Assembly: GCA_037783545.1 (NCBI GenBank) | Contig: JBBELK010000377.1 | Coordinates: forward strand, 124,001 to 188,000 | Origin: Henricia sp. BOLD:AAB3569 | Lineage: Eukaryota; Echinodermata; Asteroidea; Spinulosida; Echinasteridae | Length of the DNA: 64,000 nt | Direction: 5' to 3' | Part shown: positions 1-11,659 of the stretch, piece by piece | How the letters are laid out: each line of letters begins with the position of its first letter | Numbering within the stretch: the stretch's first letter is position 1 | Notes under the pieces: generated by a model | Databases searched by the model: none | What the model saw: the letters and a program-made list of their open reading frames with translations, nothing else | Told to the model about the DNA's origin: nothing | Translations under genes and position numbers: made by a program

Positions 1-958
1 AGAAACAAGTTCTAAGCTCTGTTTGTTTAGGAGCTTGGAAGTTTGGTCGATTAGTTTGCGGCATTCCTACAAAGTTATGCCTAGGTCTTTCGGTTGGCCT
101 TCCAGAATTGTTAAATCTAGGCTGTTGGCGAACATTTCTAGAACCAGGTCCTTGAGGAAAGAAACTACGAGTAGAGTCATATCCAAAAACTTCTCCTCTG
201 GCTTCAACATACTGTTCAGCTAACACAGCCATAGCAGTTATATTTGTCGGTTGCCTTTCCTTTAATAACAACGCAAGTTCCAAATTACAAGCACTAATGA
301 ATTGCTCTCTTAATAAGAGATCTTTCAAGCCTTTATAATCCTGATAAATTTTTGCTAGTTCAGTCCACCTAGTGAAGTAATTATCTAGTCTTACCACAAA
401 TTGTTTAGGGTTCTCAAACTTCTCAGGTCTGGAGCTACGAAACTTCTTCCGAAATCCGTCTTCCGTCAGGTTGAATCTCTTCAACAGCGCATCCTTAAGG
501 CAGTCATAATCTGACGAGTCTAAAACTGACAGTCTAGAATAAACTTCTAGTGATTTGCCCCGTAACAAAGCACTCAAGTTCACGGCCCAGTTGGTTTTTT
601 GCCAGTTATGAGCAGAAGCAAATCTCTCAAAACGCTGAAGATAAGAGTCTAACTCATCTTTCTCTTCATCAAAGGGAGGTAACTTTGGAGTTACAGCTTT
701 GTTAGCAGGTTTACCGTCAGATGTAGCACCCTCATATTTAGCCTTTGACAATGATTCTAACTGGATTTGTAATGCCAAAACATCCTGTTGTTGTCGTGCT
801 AATGCAAGTTTTTCTCTGCGTGCTTCTCTTTCTGAAAGATCTTTTTCTTCTCGCTCTCTAACTAATCTTTCACGCTCTTTTTCCACAAACTCTTTCAATT
901 CATCACCATCCAAACCAAACTCTTTCTTACCCAACTTTACCAGACGTTCAACCTCCAT
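1..958 (-). CDS. gag: Ty3/gypsy Gag polyprotein, N-terminal part (3' end beyond window)
   Basis: The minus strand is open from an ATG at 956-958 to the left edge, about 319 codons, so the end of Gag and all of Pol lie outside. Residues ~20-90 are a charged, coiled-coil-like region rich in E, K and R. Residues ~95-250 look like the SCAN/retrotransposon Gag capsid fold: PPFDEEKDELDSYLQRFERF, then a W-rich helix (NWQKTNWAV), then LRGKSLEVYSRL. The last ~50 residues are a basic, proline- and asparagine-rich linker. No zinc knuckle is reached. The protein would coat element RNA in cytoplasmic particles. A primer-binding site 260 bases upstream on the same strand supports the start and the orientation. 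The assignment to gypsy is by Gag style only, since no RT is visible; confidence in Gag is high. Confidence 0.85.
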   Translation of the reverse strand, partial: MEVERLVKLGKKEFGLDGDELKEFVEKERERLVREREEKDLSEREARREKLALARQQQDVLALQIQLESLSKAKYEGATSDGKPANKAVTPKLPPFDEEKDELDSYLQRFERFASAHNWQKTNWAVNLSALLRGKSLEVYSRLSVLDSSDYDCLKDALLKRFNLTEDGFRKKFRSSRPEKFENPKQFVVRLDNYFTRWTELAKIYQDYKGLKDLLLREQFISACNLELALLLKERQPTNITAMAVLAEQYVEARGEVFGYDSTRSFFPQGPGSRNVRQQPRFNNSGRPTERPRHNFVGMPQTNRPNFQAPKQTELRTCF

Positions 959-1218
959 CTTCCAGACAAAGCATGCAGCTGCAGGTACGCTCTGTAGACC
1001 TGATGCGAGCGGTAGGAACACACAGCAACCTAATACATGTACAAACTATAAGACAACTCAAAACATAATTAAATACAAATACATTTCAACAACATTCAGT
1101 ACATTAATTACAAACTTATTAACAAGTGCACAAACAGTTTCATTTCAAAAAATTCAAATTGATATCTGCCAGTAATGTGATTACGAAATGTAGTTTTGCG
1201 ATAAGTGTCCCTTTATTT

Positions 1219-1257
1219 TGCGAGAGGTCCCGGGTTCGATTCCCGGACAATCCCCCA
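1219..1257 (-). promoter_or_regulatory. Extended primer-binding site matching the 3' half of tRNA-Pro
   Basis: Read on the plus strand this is TGCGAGAGG, then a T-arm (CCGGG-TTCGATT-CCCGG), then ACAATCCCCCA, the order found at the 3' end of a tRNA-Pro with its CCA. On the minus strand it begins TGGGGG, as a reverse-transcriptase primer-binding site should, three bases after an LTR-like end (...TGTGACA). It lies just upstream of the gag gene on the same strand. The similarity covers ~39 nt, where 18 nt is usual. Confidence 0.75.
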
Positions 1258-1260
1258 AAT

Positions 1261-4195
1261 TGTCACAATCAAGATATTGTGAACTAGAAGTGAAACTATT
1301 TCTTCACCATGATTCTCACTTTATTTACAACCTCCACCAAAATTACCATACATAGGCCTAAAGCTATCCAAATATAATTAATTCCTTTAAAGTTATTTCA
1401 GAGATACGAGTTATATTAAGTTCAATCTGATAAATGATTTCAAAGCTTAAATCAATCTCAGCAATTATTTCAAGTGTGTGTCATGTAAATTCAAACCAAT
1501 TATTGCACGTATATTTGCACAACAAGCTGTAACCACGACGTCAAAATCTCATTAAATAAACGCACTTGAAATTATTGAACCTTCTCCGATTAGTTTCTTT
1601 CTACCCAAATACCGTTATCAAAATATATATTAATTTTTCCATATTTCAGTTCATAATCGTATTCTTAGTTAGAGGCAATTGCGTCCTACTTTTAGTACAT
1701 CCAAAATTACAGTTCTATTTAGCAAACCAATAAGTTGTCCATTGCAAAACATCAACTAGTACTTCAATCGTCGTTGTCTGTGACGAGCTTGTCTGTATGG
1801 GGTAACCGCCGTGTCCCGTCTTAACTTAGCGCTGAACCCAGAATACATGTATGTACAACATATAGCTCCCAGTCTCACAGTAGAACTCCAAATTGGTCCC
1901 TCAATACGCAGTTAAACATCAGTAGATGTAACGGGTAGATAAGTAGGTAGGACGTAGTACCAGTACCTGGGCCATGAAAGTTGGTACAAATGCCTGCTTG
2001 TCCGTGCCACTCGCACCAAGCCTCACCACCGCTGTTCCAGCTGCACGACCGGCGACATTAAGTTCATGCGCATGCGCCACTTTTACCATGAGGTCAAATA
2101 AAATGCATATTTATTAGTGCGTGACCTCAGAACTGTTACGCTCCGACTCGTTGGAGAAAAAGCTCTCCCATGAAATAAATATACATTAAAACTAAAATAC
2201 CAAGCCAATAGTGGGTGTAGCAAGAAAATATTTAGCTTATTTTTTTTTCGCTTGGTGATATGTGAACGTGTGATGAGCGAGAATTCGGATGATTTTGAGC
2301 TCCCATCCTTTCTTGGAGCGGACGGCTCGCGATCCGACGGAGGGCCACTTTGCAGAGGAATTTCGACACGAGTAGAAGTTTTGCCAAGGCTAGTGATTAC
2401 TTTAAACAAAAGAGGACAGTTTAATTTATGTAATGACTGTATTTTCTAAATTAAAAACCTCTTCAGCTTCCCATGAAAAGGCAATTTTCGCAGCGTGTGT
2501 GTATGGTAAAATACGCGTGTATATGCATCTAGGCCTATGCTGATATGCATACGTACTTGTACGTACGTGCAGTCGTATAAATCATGGTCGACTAGGGGCT
2601 AGTCTATGCAGTTTAATTTGCTATTCCGAGTATCGTGCTAATTCCGAATTGTGAAACTGTACAAATTAGTGTTCAGGCTTTACTTTGTGGGTTTTATGGG
2701 ACAACTCTGAAAAATGTGTTTCTTTAATTCCGTTTGTATCCTCAAACCAGCATTTGTACTTGGTTTATAGGTTATAACAAGGCAAATCCTGGGTGTCCGT
2801 ACACGTACATAAGCCTAAATGTTCATACATGTTCTGTGCAGTACATGTAGTTTCCATTTAGGTTTTCAAGTCTGGTTTTACTATAAACGCAACGTACAAA
2901 GACAAGTCTTTCACAGCATAAGTGAATTTTTGTCAAGAAAACTTCCACAGACTTCCTGAACAGCCACAAAGAAACCCATATATTCCTCTCAAAGAAATTG
3001 GCGCGCAAAATTACGATTTTGTGACGCATCTTTAGGGTAATTTTACACCTCGAGTTTGCCACGTACGAGTCCTCGAAATACATCCATATTTAGTGGCGGG
3101 GTCGGGTCTTTGAGAACAGCAGTCCAATTTGTATATTCATGAGGTAATTAATCATAAACAATACTTGAGAACACTGCCGCCCATCGTGCGCACGACTGCT
3201 TTGCATTGGCCTGGACATAATTCCCCACGAGAGGGTGCTACATATTGAAAGCAGACGACGCGCAGCGATTGGACTACGTGTCGCTACGCAAACAGCGGTG
3301 TCACAGAGCCGATTCACTGTGCTGGTAGCTGAGCAAGGACCGGACGAAGCGAAAACTCACACCATATCACTGCTGTTCAAACTACACAGCACTACACCAA
3401 TCATGTCACATAGACTACACAGTCATGACAGTACTGCACTCTACACTGTGCCTCAAGAAAATGGCTGACTAATCTTGCCAACACACCCAAGATACTCTTA
3501 TACTCACTGGTTTACACAATACTATCCAGTAAATTGATTCACTCATGCACGCCCAGGCATTCCTGCTTTAAGAAACAAACAATAAGTTAAAGTAGATTCA
3601 CTCATGCACGGTAAGACATTCCTACTTCACAAAACAATCAAGTTGACCATACAAAAACCATTAAGTAACCAACCATCATGGCCCATTCAAAGAACAGGTG
3701 AAACAACATCAGGTAAGTAAAAGAATAAAATACCAACAAGGTAGGGAACAGGTCAGTTAGCCGTGACACTCACTGGTTGGGATTGGCACCAAATATTGGT
3801 TCACTTGGCACTTGTTATCCAGCATACTATTGTGTTTGTCTTCATACATGTATGTACATGTATCAGGATCTCATTACTTTTTATTTACCCCCTTCCCCCA
3901 TGTTTAGGTTATGATTGACTGCACAACATGAGACATTTCGATGGACAGGCCATCACAAGAGATGCAAGTTACACTACAAGCATTTCAACACACAGTGCCT
4001 CTGGTGTCTTTAATTTGTAAGAGGGGTCAACAAGAGACAATAAGCTGACATTGAACTGTGGTTTGCTAGATTTATGTGAACCAAATGTAATTGCCAATGG
4101 CTGATCGTGGTTTCACCTGTTATAATGAAATGTACATGTACATGTAGGCCTATGAGTAGTCGGGCACAATAAGAGCCATGTACAAGCAAACATAT
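1261..4195. other. Non-coding; begins with the LTR of the left gypsy element (outer end unresolved)
   Basis: From 1261 (TGTCACAATC) the sequence should be the LTR preceding the minus-strand gag, since it follows the primer-binding site directly. With the partner LTR outside the window I could not fix its outer end. The rest has no convincing coding sequence. A short direct duplication starting TTCACTCATGCACG is seen near 3538 and again near 3597. TACATGTA-type palindromes recur, for example at 3845-3860. Confidence 0.45.
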
Positions 4196-4596
4196 TGTAG
4201 CGAAACGTTGTTCATAGTGCCCGGGAGCAAGTCTATGACTGGTTCTCGTCATAGGTACACTGGTGTACGCCACTGCTGTACTATGTAGAGAGGCCAGTGC
4301 GCATGCGCGAGATAATGTATATAAGCCAGTGTCGCGCGTGTGCACGCTCTCTTCCGCGTTTCCCGTCTTCAGTTGCTCTCGGTTCGTGTACTTGTCCGGA
4401 ACGCTCTCGCCCTAGCATTGCAACGGACAAACGTCGTGTTGGTAGCGCGGCTACGTGAGGCTGCACCGAGTATTGCATCGTGTGACTCAACGCGTCGTCG
4501 GGTGAGTGCTGTCGAAATAGGCCAGTAAACAGAGTGAATCCTCATTATTCAGCCCCTATTGTGTTGGTCGGTCCTTCTATTTGTGGTACAGCTACA
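4196..4596 (+). repeat. Possible solo LTR with TATA box
   Basis: The segment starts TGTAGC and ends GCTACA, a perfect 6 bp terminal inverted repeat of the TG...CA type found in LTRs. Inside are a TATA box (TATATAAG, about 4318-4325) after a GC-rich stretch, and a splice-donor-like GGTGAGT near 4500. No primer-binding site, polypurine tract or second copy is seen nearby, so a solo LTR is the best guess. The flanks (CATAT and ATAGC) are not a clean 5 bp duplication, which weakens the call. An ordinary promoter with a first exon is the alternative. Confidence 0.4.
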
Positions 4597-7500
4597 ATAG
4601 CCATACTGTGTTAATTGAGACTTAAACGTCAGCCACGTGCTAGACACCTAAGTAGGCTCTATCCTGTACCGTATGTGTATATTTGCTGTAACGATGCTAA
4701 TACACCTATATTGGCACCGCCTTGATAGGATGCAACCCTAAGAAGGTGATGAATGATGGATTAAACTACTTGTATTGAGCAGATTGGTCTCTTTGCCTGT
4801 TATTTTGGTTCAATGCTAATTGCCCTGGGTGACTGTTTAGTAAATATAGGAGCAGAGTAGTAGACACTGACGCATTGTTGTGCCTGGGGGTATATTTCCG
4901 CCCAAACGGATCTGCTTCCCCGCCTTCCGGATAACCGCTCGTCGGGAAGGCGTAATCCTGATCAACTCCGCCGACGGCAACCCTAGCGTGAGTGCTGGAC
5001 AACGACCCCGTAGTCATCTCCTACGCTCGAGAAGGAAAGCCAGGAGAGCGGTCGGCGCACTACAATATAAACAAAAAGTGATGGCATTATATTGTTTCAG
5101 AATTATTCTGGAAAAAAGTGACTTAATTTAGGTGTAAAGAGGTCCACTCCCTGCTCATTTAATTTGCACCGGTTTCTAGAAGGAAAAGTGAGCCTAAATT
5201 ATTTAAAACAAATCCCGGTTTCAACCAATTTGTATTCATTGCTGCTATGAGAATGAGCTACAATAGCGGAAATCTATAGGCCATATCAAATAGCTGCCTT
5301 CTTGTGGGGCACCTTTTGTTACTTATTCTGTTCAATAATGTAAACATGATACATGTATGTGTAACCATGAATGTCCCTAAGGAACAAATAAACTGACCCA
5401 CAAGATGGTAAATGAGCGGCTCTGTTGTGGGGGAACGTAAAGGCATATATTTATCAGGATACAGTCCCTTGAAGGCATCCTCTTGCAACAGTGCCCCTTT
5501 AACGCACTCCCTAACTCCTGCGTACAGTGGCCCTGTTGAAAAAGGCCCCATTTGGCGGTGGGACTAGCGACAGAAATCTTGTCGCCTCTGCTGGACCAAT
5601 CAGGACGCTTGCAGTGCATTGTAGCACGATTGCAGGCATTCAAATGTAACGCGCACAGATTGTAAAAACCGTGCATGCATGTGATACATGTACTCGGTAA
5701 TGCTGGCCGTTGTCCGCGTCGGCGATTGGCTGCTATTTAAAGCATATTGGGGAATCCCTTCCATTACATTCGTCAGCATGCATCCCTGTTATTAATTTGA
5801 AAAACTGCGGAGTAAATAAGGTTAGTCGTTTAAAAGTTTGGTAGGAATGGGACAGTCATAAGGAACGGAACCCAATACAATTTCTGGAAAGTATAGAAAT
5901 TGTTTCTTTTCGGCATAACATGACCGAATTGATTAAATTACATCAAAATGACTCGGGCGTGAGTTGGCTCAAGACAACAGCCGGCTCGCTCCACAGATTT
6001 GCGTGTATTTCCTCAGGGTATTGTCACGTCGCTTTGCAGAGTAGAAATTCCCTGAGATCTCAGGATGCTTGAAGGATGCAGGCATAAAATCCTTGATGTG
6101 ATAAATGTGATATAATCACAGCTTTTAGCAACGTATTTGTTTGAACTGCCCAATTTTCATTTAACTAAAGTCATCAACGTTTGGTCAATGGGTTTTAATG
6201 CTGTATTTTGGGCCATGTTTAAAAGACTGTTCCTGGGATCGCCTGCCATCTAGCTGACAGTAAAAATGTTTCACAACTGTAGAACCCAGTCCAGATTGTA
6301 ATGTCCTCATCGGACCCCCCAAACTGCTTCAAAGAGAACTTCTCCAATCTGGTGAACTCTCTCCTAGTGTCTAACCCTTTCAAGCCTTTCAGGAGTTGGA
6401 GCTTTTGCCCATCCTGGTTTGAGATTTCAGACAGCATGAGGACCAATTGCAGTTCATCTTGGATGAATAGCCTTGTTTCGGGGTATAGTAAGCCGGGGTA
6501 GTAAGGCTGGAAATCCTGTTTTGAAATAAGAACATGGACTATAAATTAAGCATGTATTACTTTTTACTTTTTTGTGGGAGGTGGTGGGGTAACTTGGATT
6601 TGTGTACACTCATGGTGGGGTTAATCAGCTACAGCAATGTCACCCCTTACGTCCAGGGTAATGGCTGGTGTTTTATTTAAGTCTGTCACGAGTACAAGCT
6701 CAGTCAAAGGTCACTGTACAAACTAGGTCACAATGCTTGTCCATTTTGAGTGTTTTTTAATAGCTTGTACATGTATTAAAATGGGTGGATTGTGAATGGA
6801 CTCCACTGTACCACTAATGTTATTACAAAATTACCAGAAGATTTTGGTAAAACATGTAAAATGTTTACATTAGTTTTACCTCTGTGGGAGGGGGGTACTT
6901 AAGGATTCTACATGTTCTCCATTGTCACATGGACTTTGGCTTGGTATCGCTTTTGATTTACTTGGGTCTCCCTGTGGGCAAGGAAAAAGTAATAAGATTT
7001 ATTGTGACACCCTGGTACATGTATGCTGGATATCAAGTGCCAAGTGAAAATTTTTTTTTTTTAAACCAAAATGATACTCAATGAAAAATAGTAATTGGCT
7101 TTAGTTTGTCTGCATGTTCAAGAGGAACCCGTCAAGCTTAAAATTATATTTCAGCTACAGTCTGTGTTTGTTAATTTAAATTAGATACAGGGAGAAAACA
7201 CTTGCACAATACCCTTTAGGTGTTGGATGCTGATTCTTAATTGCTGTCATCAATTGTCGTCATTACAGTCTTCCAATGTCACAGTGCTGGATTCCTAAAA
7301 AAAAAATTTAAAAATCATAAATTTAAGGGTTTATCTTGTCATTAAACCTGTCTGCAGAAATTCTTATTAGCATTTTAAATTTTAGTTTGTCATATAGTTT
7401 CATAAAAAAAAGTGTGCAAAACATGTGACACGGGGTGCAATTTTTCTAAAATTTTTCTCTCACTCTCTCTCTCAAGACTCAAAAACAAAATTTAAAAAAT

Positions 7501-8049
7501 TTAAAATATTGGTTTTTTATCAAAAATCTGAACTTGCCGTGCTTGATATGATAAGCTATTTTGAATCCTGATCAACTCTGATTATTCTTACCCACAAGAT
7601 CTTATGTACCTTCCCATCAGTCCAACTCGATGAAATGTGATGGGATTTGAGGGGTTTGCATTTCCACTGGTCCTAGTTGTTCGCCCTCGGCCTCCCCGGC
7701 GCGCGGCCCGCAGGCCCGGCCCGGGCCCCCTGGAAGCATGCCGCTCCGCATCCGTCGGTGGTTCCAGGCCATTTTCGCCGCCTTTTGAGGCCTTAAAACC
7801 CTAGTTCCGGCGTCCGTCGTGCGCTTAAAATTCACGCAGGCACAACTAAGTTGAAATGCACCATTTACAAAATTTACGATCTTTGTTTTTGACGTTTTTT
7901 TTGCCAGCGAAGCGGTTAGTAAAGTTCACATAGTAATACGTGCATAATACGCTAGGCGCTATGCATACAAAGCACGCAAACTAGCGATGCCGAGATTTCT
8001 GTCCCCATTTTTCACCCACAATGCACCGCGGTAAACATTGCGTGACGTC
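4597..8049. other. Non-coding stretch, no gene recognised
   Basis: Only short uninformative open frames occur. The one compositional anomaly is a very GC-rich island around 7680-7800 (runs such as GGCCCGGCCCGGGCCCCC) in AT-rich surroundings. AT-rich simple sequence and T-runs occupy 7050-7500. Confidence 0.5.
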
Positions 8050-8955
8050 ATTATGTCATAGGTCTATTGGCTCAAAGAAAAATATAAGCGCGCATGAGCT
8101 CAGAGTACACATTAATAATGATCAAGTGCATAACGTTAAATCGTTTAAATGCTTGGGTGTTATTATTGACGAAACCTTAAGTTGGAACCTACATGTCGAA
8201 TATGTAAAGAAGACAGTTTTCTCGAAATTAGCTATGTTAAAAAGAATTCGCGACTGTGTAACTCTAAAGCACATGAACACCCTGATGTTAAGTTTAGTCA
8301 TGCCTAGTCTAGATTATTGTTGCACAGTATGGGGTGACCGTTACGCATCTCATAACACTGACTTGAACAAATGCCTCAAACGTGCAGCCAGAATAATACT
8401 GAGATGCGATTTCCTAACGCCATCAGCTGACATGTTTAAAAAGCTCGACTGGCTTACCTATCCAGAGAGAGTTAAATACAAGAAAGCTATATTTCTCTTA
8501 AAAGCATCAATTCCTTGGCCCCGCAGTATATGGCAAGTATATTTACACCTTACGTACAAACTCGAGAAACTTGTCAATCTGCCGAAAAGACACTGAAAAT
8601 TCGTATTACTTGGAGTCGTATGACTTGGTTGCCATACAATCAAACTTTAATTTTGGGGCCGGATGGGAATTTTCCTATTTGTGGGTTTTTCGCCCTTCCC
8701 GTCATTAGCGTAAATGTTAGTGTCACGTGCATGTATAATAATTACTTGTGATGTTCTTCTGTAACAATTAGTTTTTGATGTTGTAGTTGTTTTACAAATG
8801 TATCTTATTCCAGTTTGTTTGTGATTGTGAAGTTGTTCAATTTAGTATATTTGTTCTATGTGTGTTTGCAGAGCCCCATTAGAAACCAGTTTTTGTAAAC
8901 TGTTTGGGCACACCCTGGGTAAATAAATGGAATAAATAAATAAACAAATAAATTC
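8050..8955 (+). pseudogene. LINE (Jockey/CR1-like) reverse transcriptase C-terminal fragment with 3' tail
   Basis: An open frame to 8596 encodes the region after the RT palm: FKCLGVIIDETLSWNLHVEY, then SLDYCCTVWG, then LKRAARIIL and LDWLTYPERVKYKKAIFLLK, the conserved order at the C-terminus of Jockey/CR1/L2-type LINE proteins. Near 8510 the homologous reading moves to another frame (LAPQYMASIFTPY, then QTRETCQSAEKTLKIRITWS), so there is a frameshift. A 3' UTR follows, ending in (AATAAA)-like repeats at about 8918-8952, which look like the LINE tail. The catalytic YADD half is absent, so the copy is 5'-truncated and dead. Clade is uncertain. Confidence 0.75.
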
Positions 8956-9797
8956 ATAATGTCCATTAATGTAGAATATTCTTACATTGGTGATGGTGCT
9001 CTGCTTTGTCTTGACATCTGTTCATGAGGTCTGTTTTTGTCTTGTTTTTTTATCTTGTTATTCATATTTGTCTGTCAGGGCACAAAAGCTAACGCTTCAC
9101 CCGGTAAATAATGCTGTATTCTTTATAATGTACTCATAATTGATATTAAGATGTTTTCTACAGTTTATTGTAGTAAATTATCCTTGTATTGTGTGAATTC
9201 AACATTGAAATAAATGAATTTTATTGAACAAAGGTATACGGTCTAAAATCAAGATGGCGGCGGTTGACGGCTTCAAAACCAAGATGGCGGAGGTAGTACG
9301 TCTTCGCTCAAGACATAATAGGCAATGAACTCCCTACGAGCCTCGGTTTAGAAGTTACAGAGGTTCAAACCCCACAACAGTACACTTACACCATTCTGTG
9401 CACAAACATATGGGAGGTGGTCAACAAGTCCGAAATCCCATAGCGGAACAAATTTCTCACGTTCAGGAAGCAAATAGATACAATGTATACATTATAGCGT
9501 GCTTTTAGTCACTTTCCCACGGCAGTGTCCCAATTCCGTAACGCTATGGAAGTTTGTGCACAAGCGTAAACCCTATAGGATTTTTGTACTTAGTCGTCTC
9601 CATTGACTTTATACACAGACTCGCAGAATCGTAACGGCAACGCTATGGGACTTTGACTTTGATTTGTTTGCAGGATATTCACCGAGTTTGTACACTATTT
9701 TGTAAGAAAAAGGACACGCAAACATTCATGTTTCCTTTTCTTTTCTTGAAGTTCAAACAATAAAGACAACAAAACAATAAATAGGTCGTTAAATAAG
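8956..9797. repeat. Non-coding; contains a diverged interspersed repeat also present near 19.6 kb
   Basis: No gene seen. The stretch around 9395-9460 (CATATGGGAGGTGGTCAA, then AGTCCGAAA and CCCATAG) recurs in the same order around 19645-19700, so both loci carry copies of one repeat family. AAGATGGCGG occurs twice at 9250-9295. Confidence 0.4.
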
Positions 9798-10200
9798 CAG
9801 TACAATCACATGTAATTAAAATAAGTTGCACTGATTAAAAAGGTTGATTACAAGTTTAAATAGACGAAGTGGCTTAAAATTACACAAATTCAGATCAAAT
9901 ATTAACATTTACAAAAAGAGTCCTGATTATTATTCATTGCTAAAAACTGGTTACACTTAATTTAAAAAACAATATAAGTGATTTGTTACAATCTGAACAA
10001 GTCATTAATGCACAATAAATCACAGTACAATCACATGTAATTAAAATAAGTTGCAATGATTAAAAAGGTTGATTACAAGTTTAAATAGACGAAGTGGCTT
10101 AAAATTACACAAATTCAGATCAAATATTAACATTTACAAAAAGAGTCCTGATTATTATTCATTGCTAAAAACTGGTTACACTTAATTTAAAAAACAATAT
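9798..10200. repeat. Tandem duplication, 225 bp unit; second copy interrupted by the SDR element
   Basis: A unit starting CAGTACAATCACATGTAATT at 9798 repeats at 10023 with nearly the same sequence. The second copy stops at 10200/10202, where the SDR retroelement begins. Its missing end (GTGATTTGTTACAATCTGAA...) resumes at 17418-17466 on the far side. The uninterrupted first copy is therefore a built-in reference for the empty site. Confidence 0.85.
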
Positions 10201-10476
10201 AACAATGTTTGCCCGCTCGAGAGCAAACACATTTGTGAAAGGACACATGGAGGTCGCGCGGGTCATGTATGGGCGCGCGCCCCCGTTGGCCCCAAACATG
10301 TGTAAAAGCGAATGCGCTTGACTTGGAATGCGGCGCCTTTGATGTGCAATTTGCATGTCTGGAAACAACGCGCATGCGTGCTTCGTGCGCGGTGCGACTG
10401 AATTATAGTGCAGTGCACTTGCAGACCGTGGGAACTGTTCATTTTCGGTTTAGCTTTCGCGTATAACAGACTGCGA
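10201..10476 (+). repeat. SDR element repeat A1
   Basis: 276 bp, starting AACAATGTTTGCCCGC and ending ACAGACTGCGA, with GC-rich palindromic stretches such as GGGCGCGCGCCC. The frames read through it are the same in the copy at 16292-16567. Confidence 0.85.
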
Positions 10477-11038
10477 TCGGGTTGCTTGGGCCTAGCTCTA
10501 TCCTGCCTTAATATTTGTTGCCGTTGACATGTAGCCAGCCATCAGGGGTGAACTGGCAATAAGTAAGAACGTTAAACAATTGAGTTCCAGCCTAATTTCG
10601 GAACTACGGACAGCTAGTCATAGGTAAACGAGGCAGAAAACTCAGCAACACGGGCAACCCGGTCACCAAACGAGCCAGGCGAGGACGGGTACAATAGACG
10701 GAGGCAACGCGTCGAAAGTACCAGCAGTAAACGCCGAGGATCTGCCAACACCAGTACCCGACCTTACTGGCTGTAATACCACTAATAGTAGCCGTAGTAC
10801 ATGTAGTACAGCACGACATCTACACGAGGTGCCGCCCCTCCATCAGCCATCGGAACCGGGGGTCATGGGACAATCGGCGGAGAAGCTGCTTCCAGGGCCA
10901 CGTTAACAACGGGAGTTTTTTTTCGTTCACGTATGCCCCATTTATACCGGGTGAGCAAATCCCAGTTTACACGGGATTCTCTAATTTGTTGGTAGGGCAG
11001 ATCTCGGGGCCTGCAGACTTGTCCGGGGAAAATACTTG
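10477..11038. other. Left part of SDR element body, non-coding
   Basis: Lies between repeat A1 and the first SINE. Only short frames of no recognisable family are present. Confidence 0.4.
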
Positions 11039-11049
11039 TGGGCGTTCTC

Positions 11050-11338
11050 GTTGTTGTTGTTGTATTTTTTATGGCATCTTCGGCGACTATTAAAGGTCTT
11101 TTTGCCATCAACTTTACGGTTTTAGCTTTAACTATACTTTTTTATCAACTTGAGATGACGAAGAAGGAGTTGCAGTTTTAGAAGTGGGAGGAAAACCCCC
11201 AGAGAAACGCCCCAGGGGAAAACCCACGCGGTCAAGTAAGGACTGCAAACACAATCCACATACACGCCCCGGATTCGAGCCCGGGACGCCAGAGGTGAAA
11301 GGCGAGGAAAGAACCCGTACGCCAACCCGACCGCCCTC
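11050..11338 (-). repeat. tRNA-derived SINE with (CAA)n tail, minus strand
   Basis: On the minus strand this starts with a pol III-type head (an A-box-like GGTTGGCGTA and a B-box-like GGCTCGAATCC), followed by a tRNA-unrelated body and a (CAA)n tail. It is flanked by an 11 bp duplication (TGGGCGTTCTC at 11039-11049 and 11339-11349), as expected for LINE-driven retroposition. It is the same family as the copy at 16586-16875. Confidence 0.85.
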
Positions 11339-11659
11339 TGGGCGTTCTCCTATGACAGTGGTTTAATTTATAGGCTCCCAAGCAACACCTACGAGAGAAG
11401 TTGTGCTTTTCTGTTTAACAAGAAGCTTGGGTCCGATTTCAAAGCCAGCAATAACTGAGCTTCGCGTTTGTGTTTTTACAAACGCAAGGTGATCGGGTGA
11501 CATAGACATTGATAATATGATGACGACACAGCTTTGAGATTGTTTGACAACTTGAGTTGTTTGAGGTTGAAAAAGTATTGCAATTCTCAAGACATGACGC
11601 TGACTATTCCACGCTAAAATTGTGTATCTGATGTCGTCAATATTGAAAGTCAATCTCAA

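Noticed and set aside
699-1175. Open frame on the plus strand, 158 codons
   Set aside because: Antisense to the gag gene, whose minus-strand protein is recognisable and longer.
7680-7800. rRNA or CpG-island promoter suggested by a GC-rich island
   Set aside because: No rRNA sequence recognised, and no gene start follows it.
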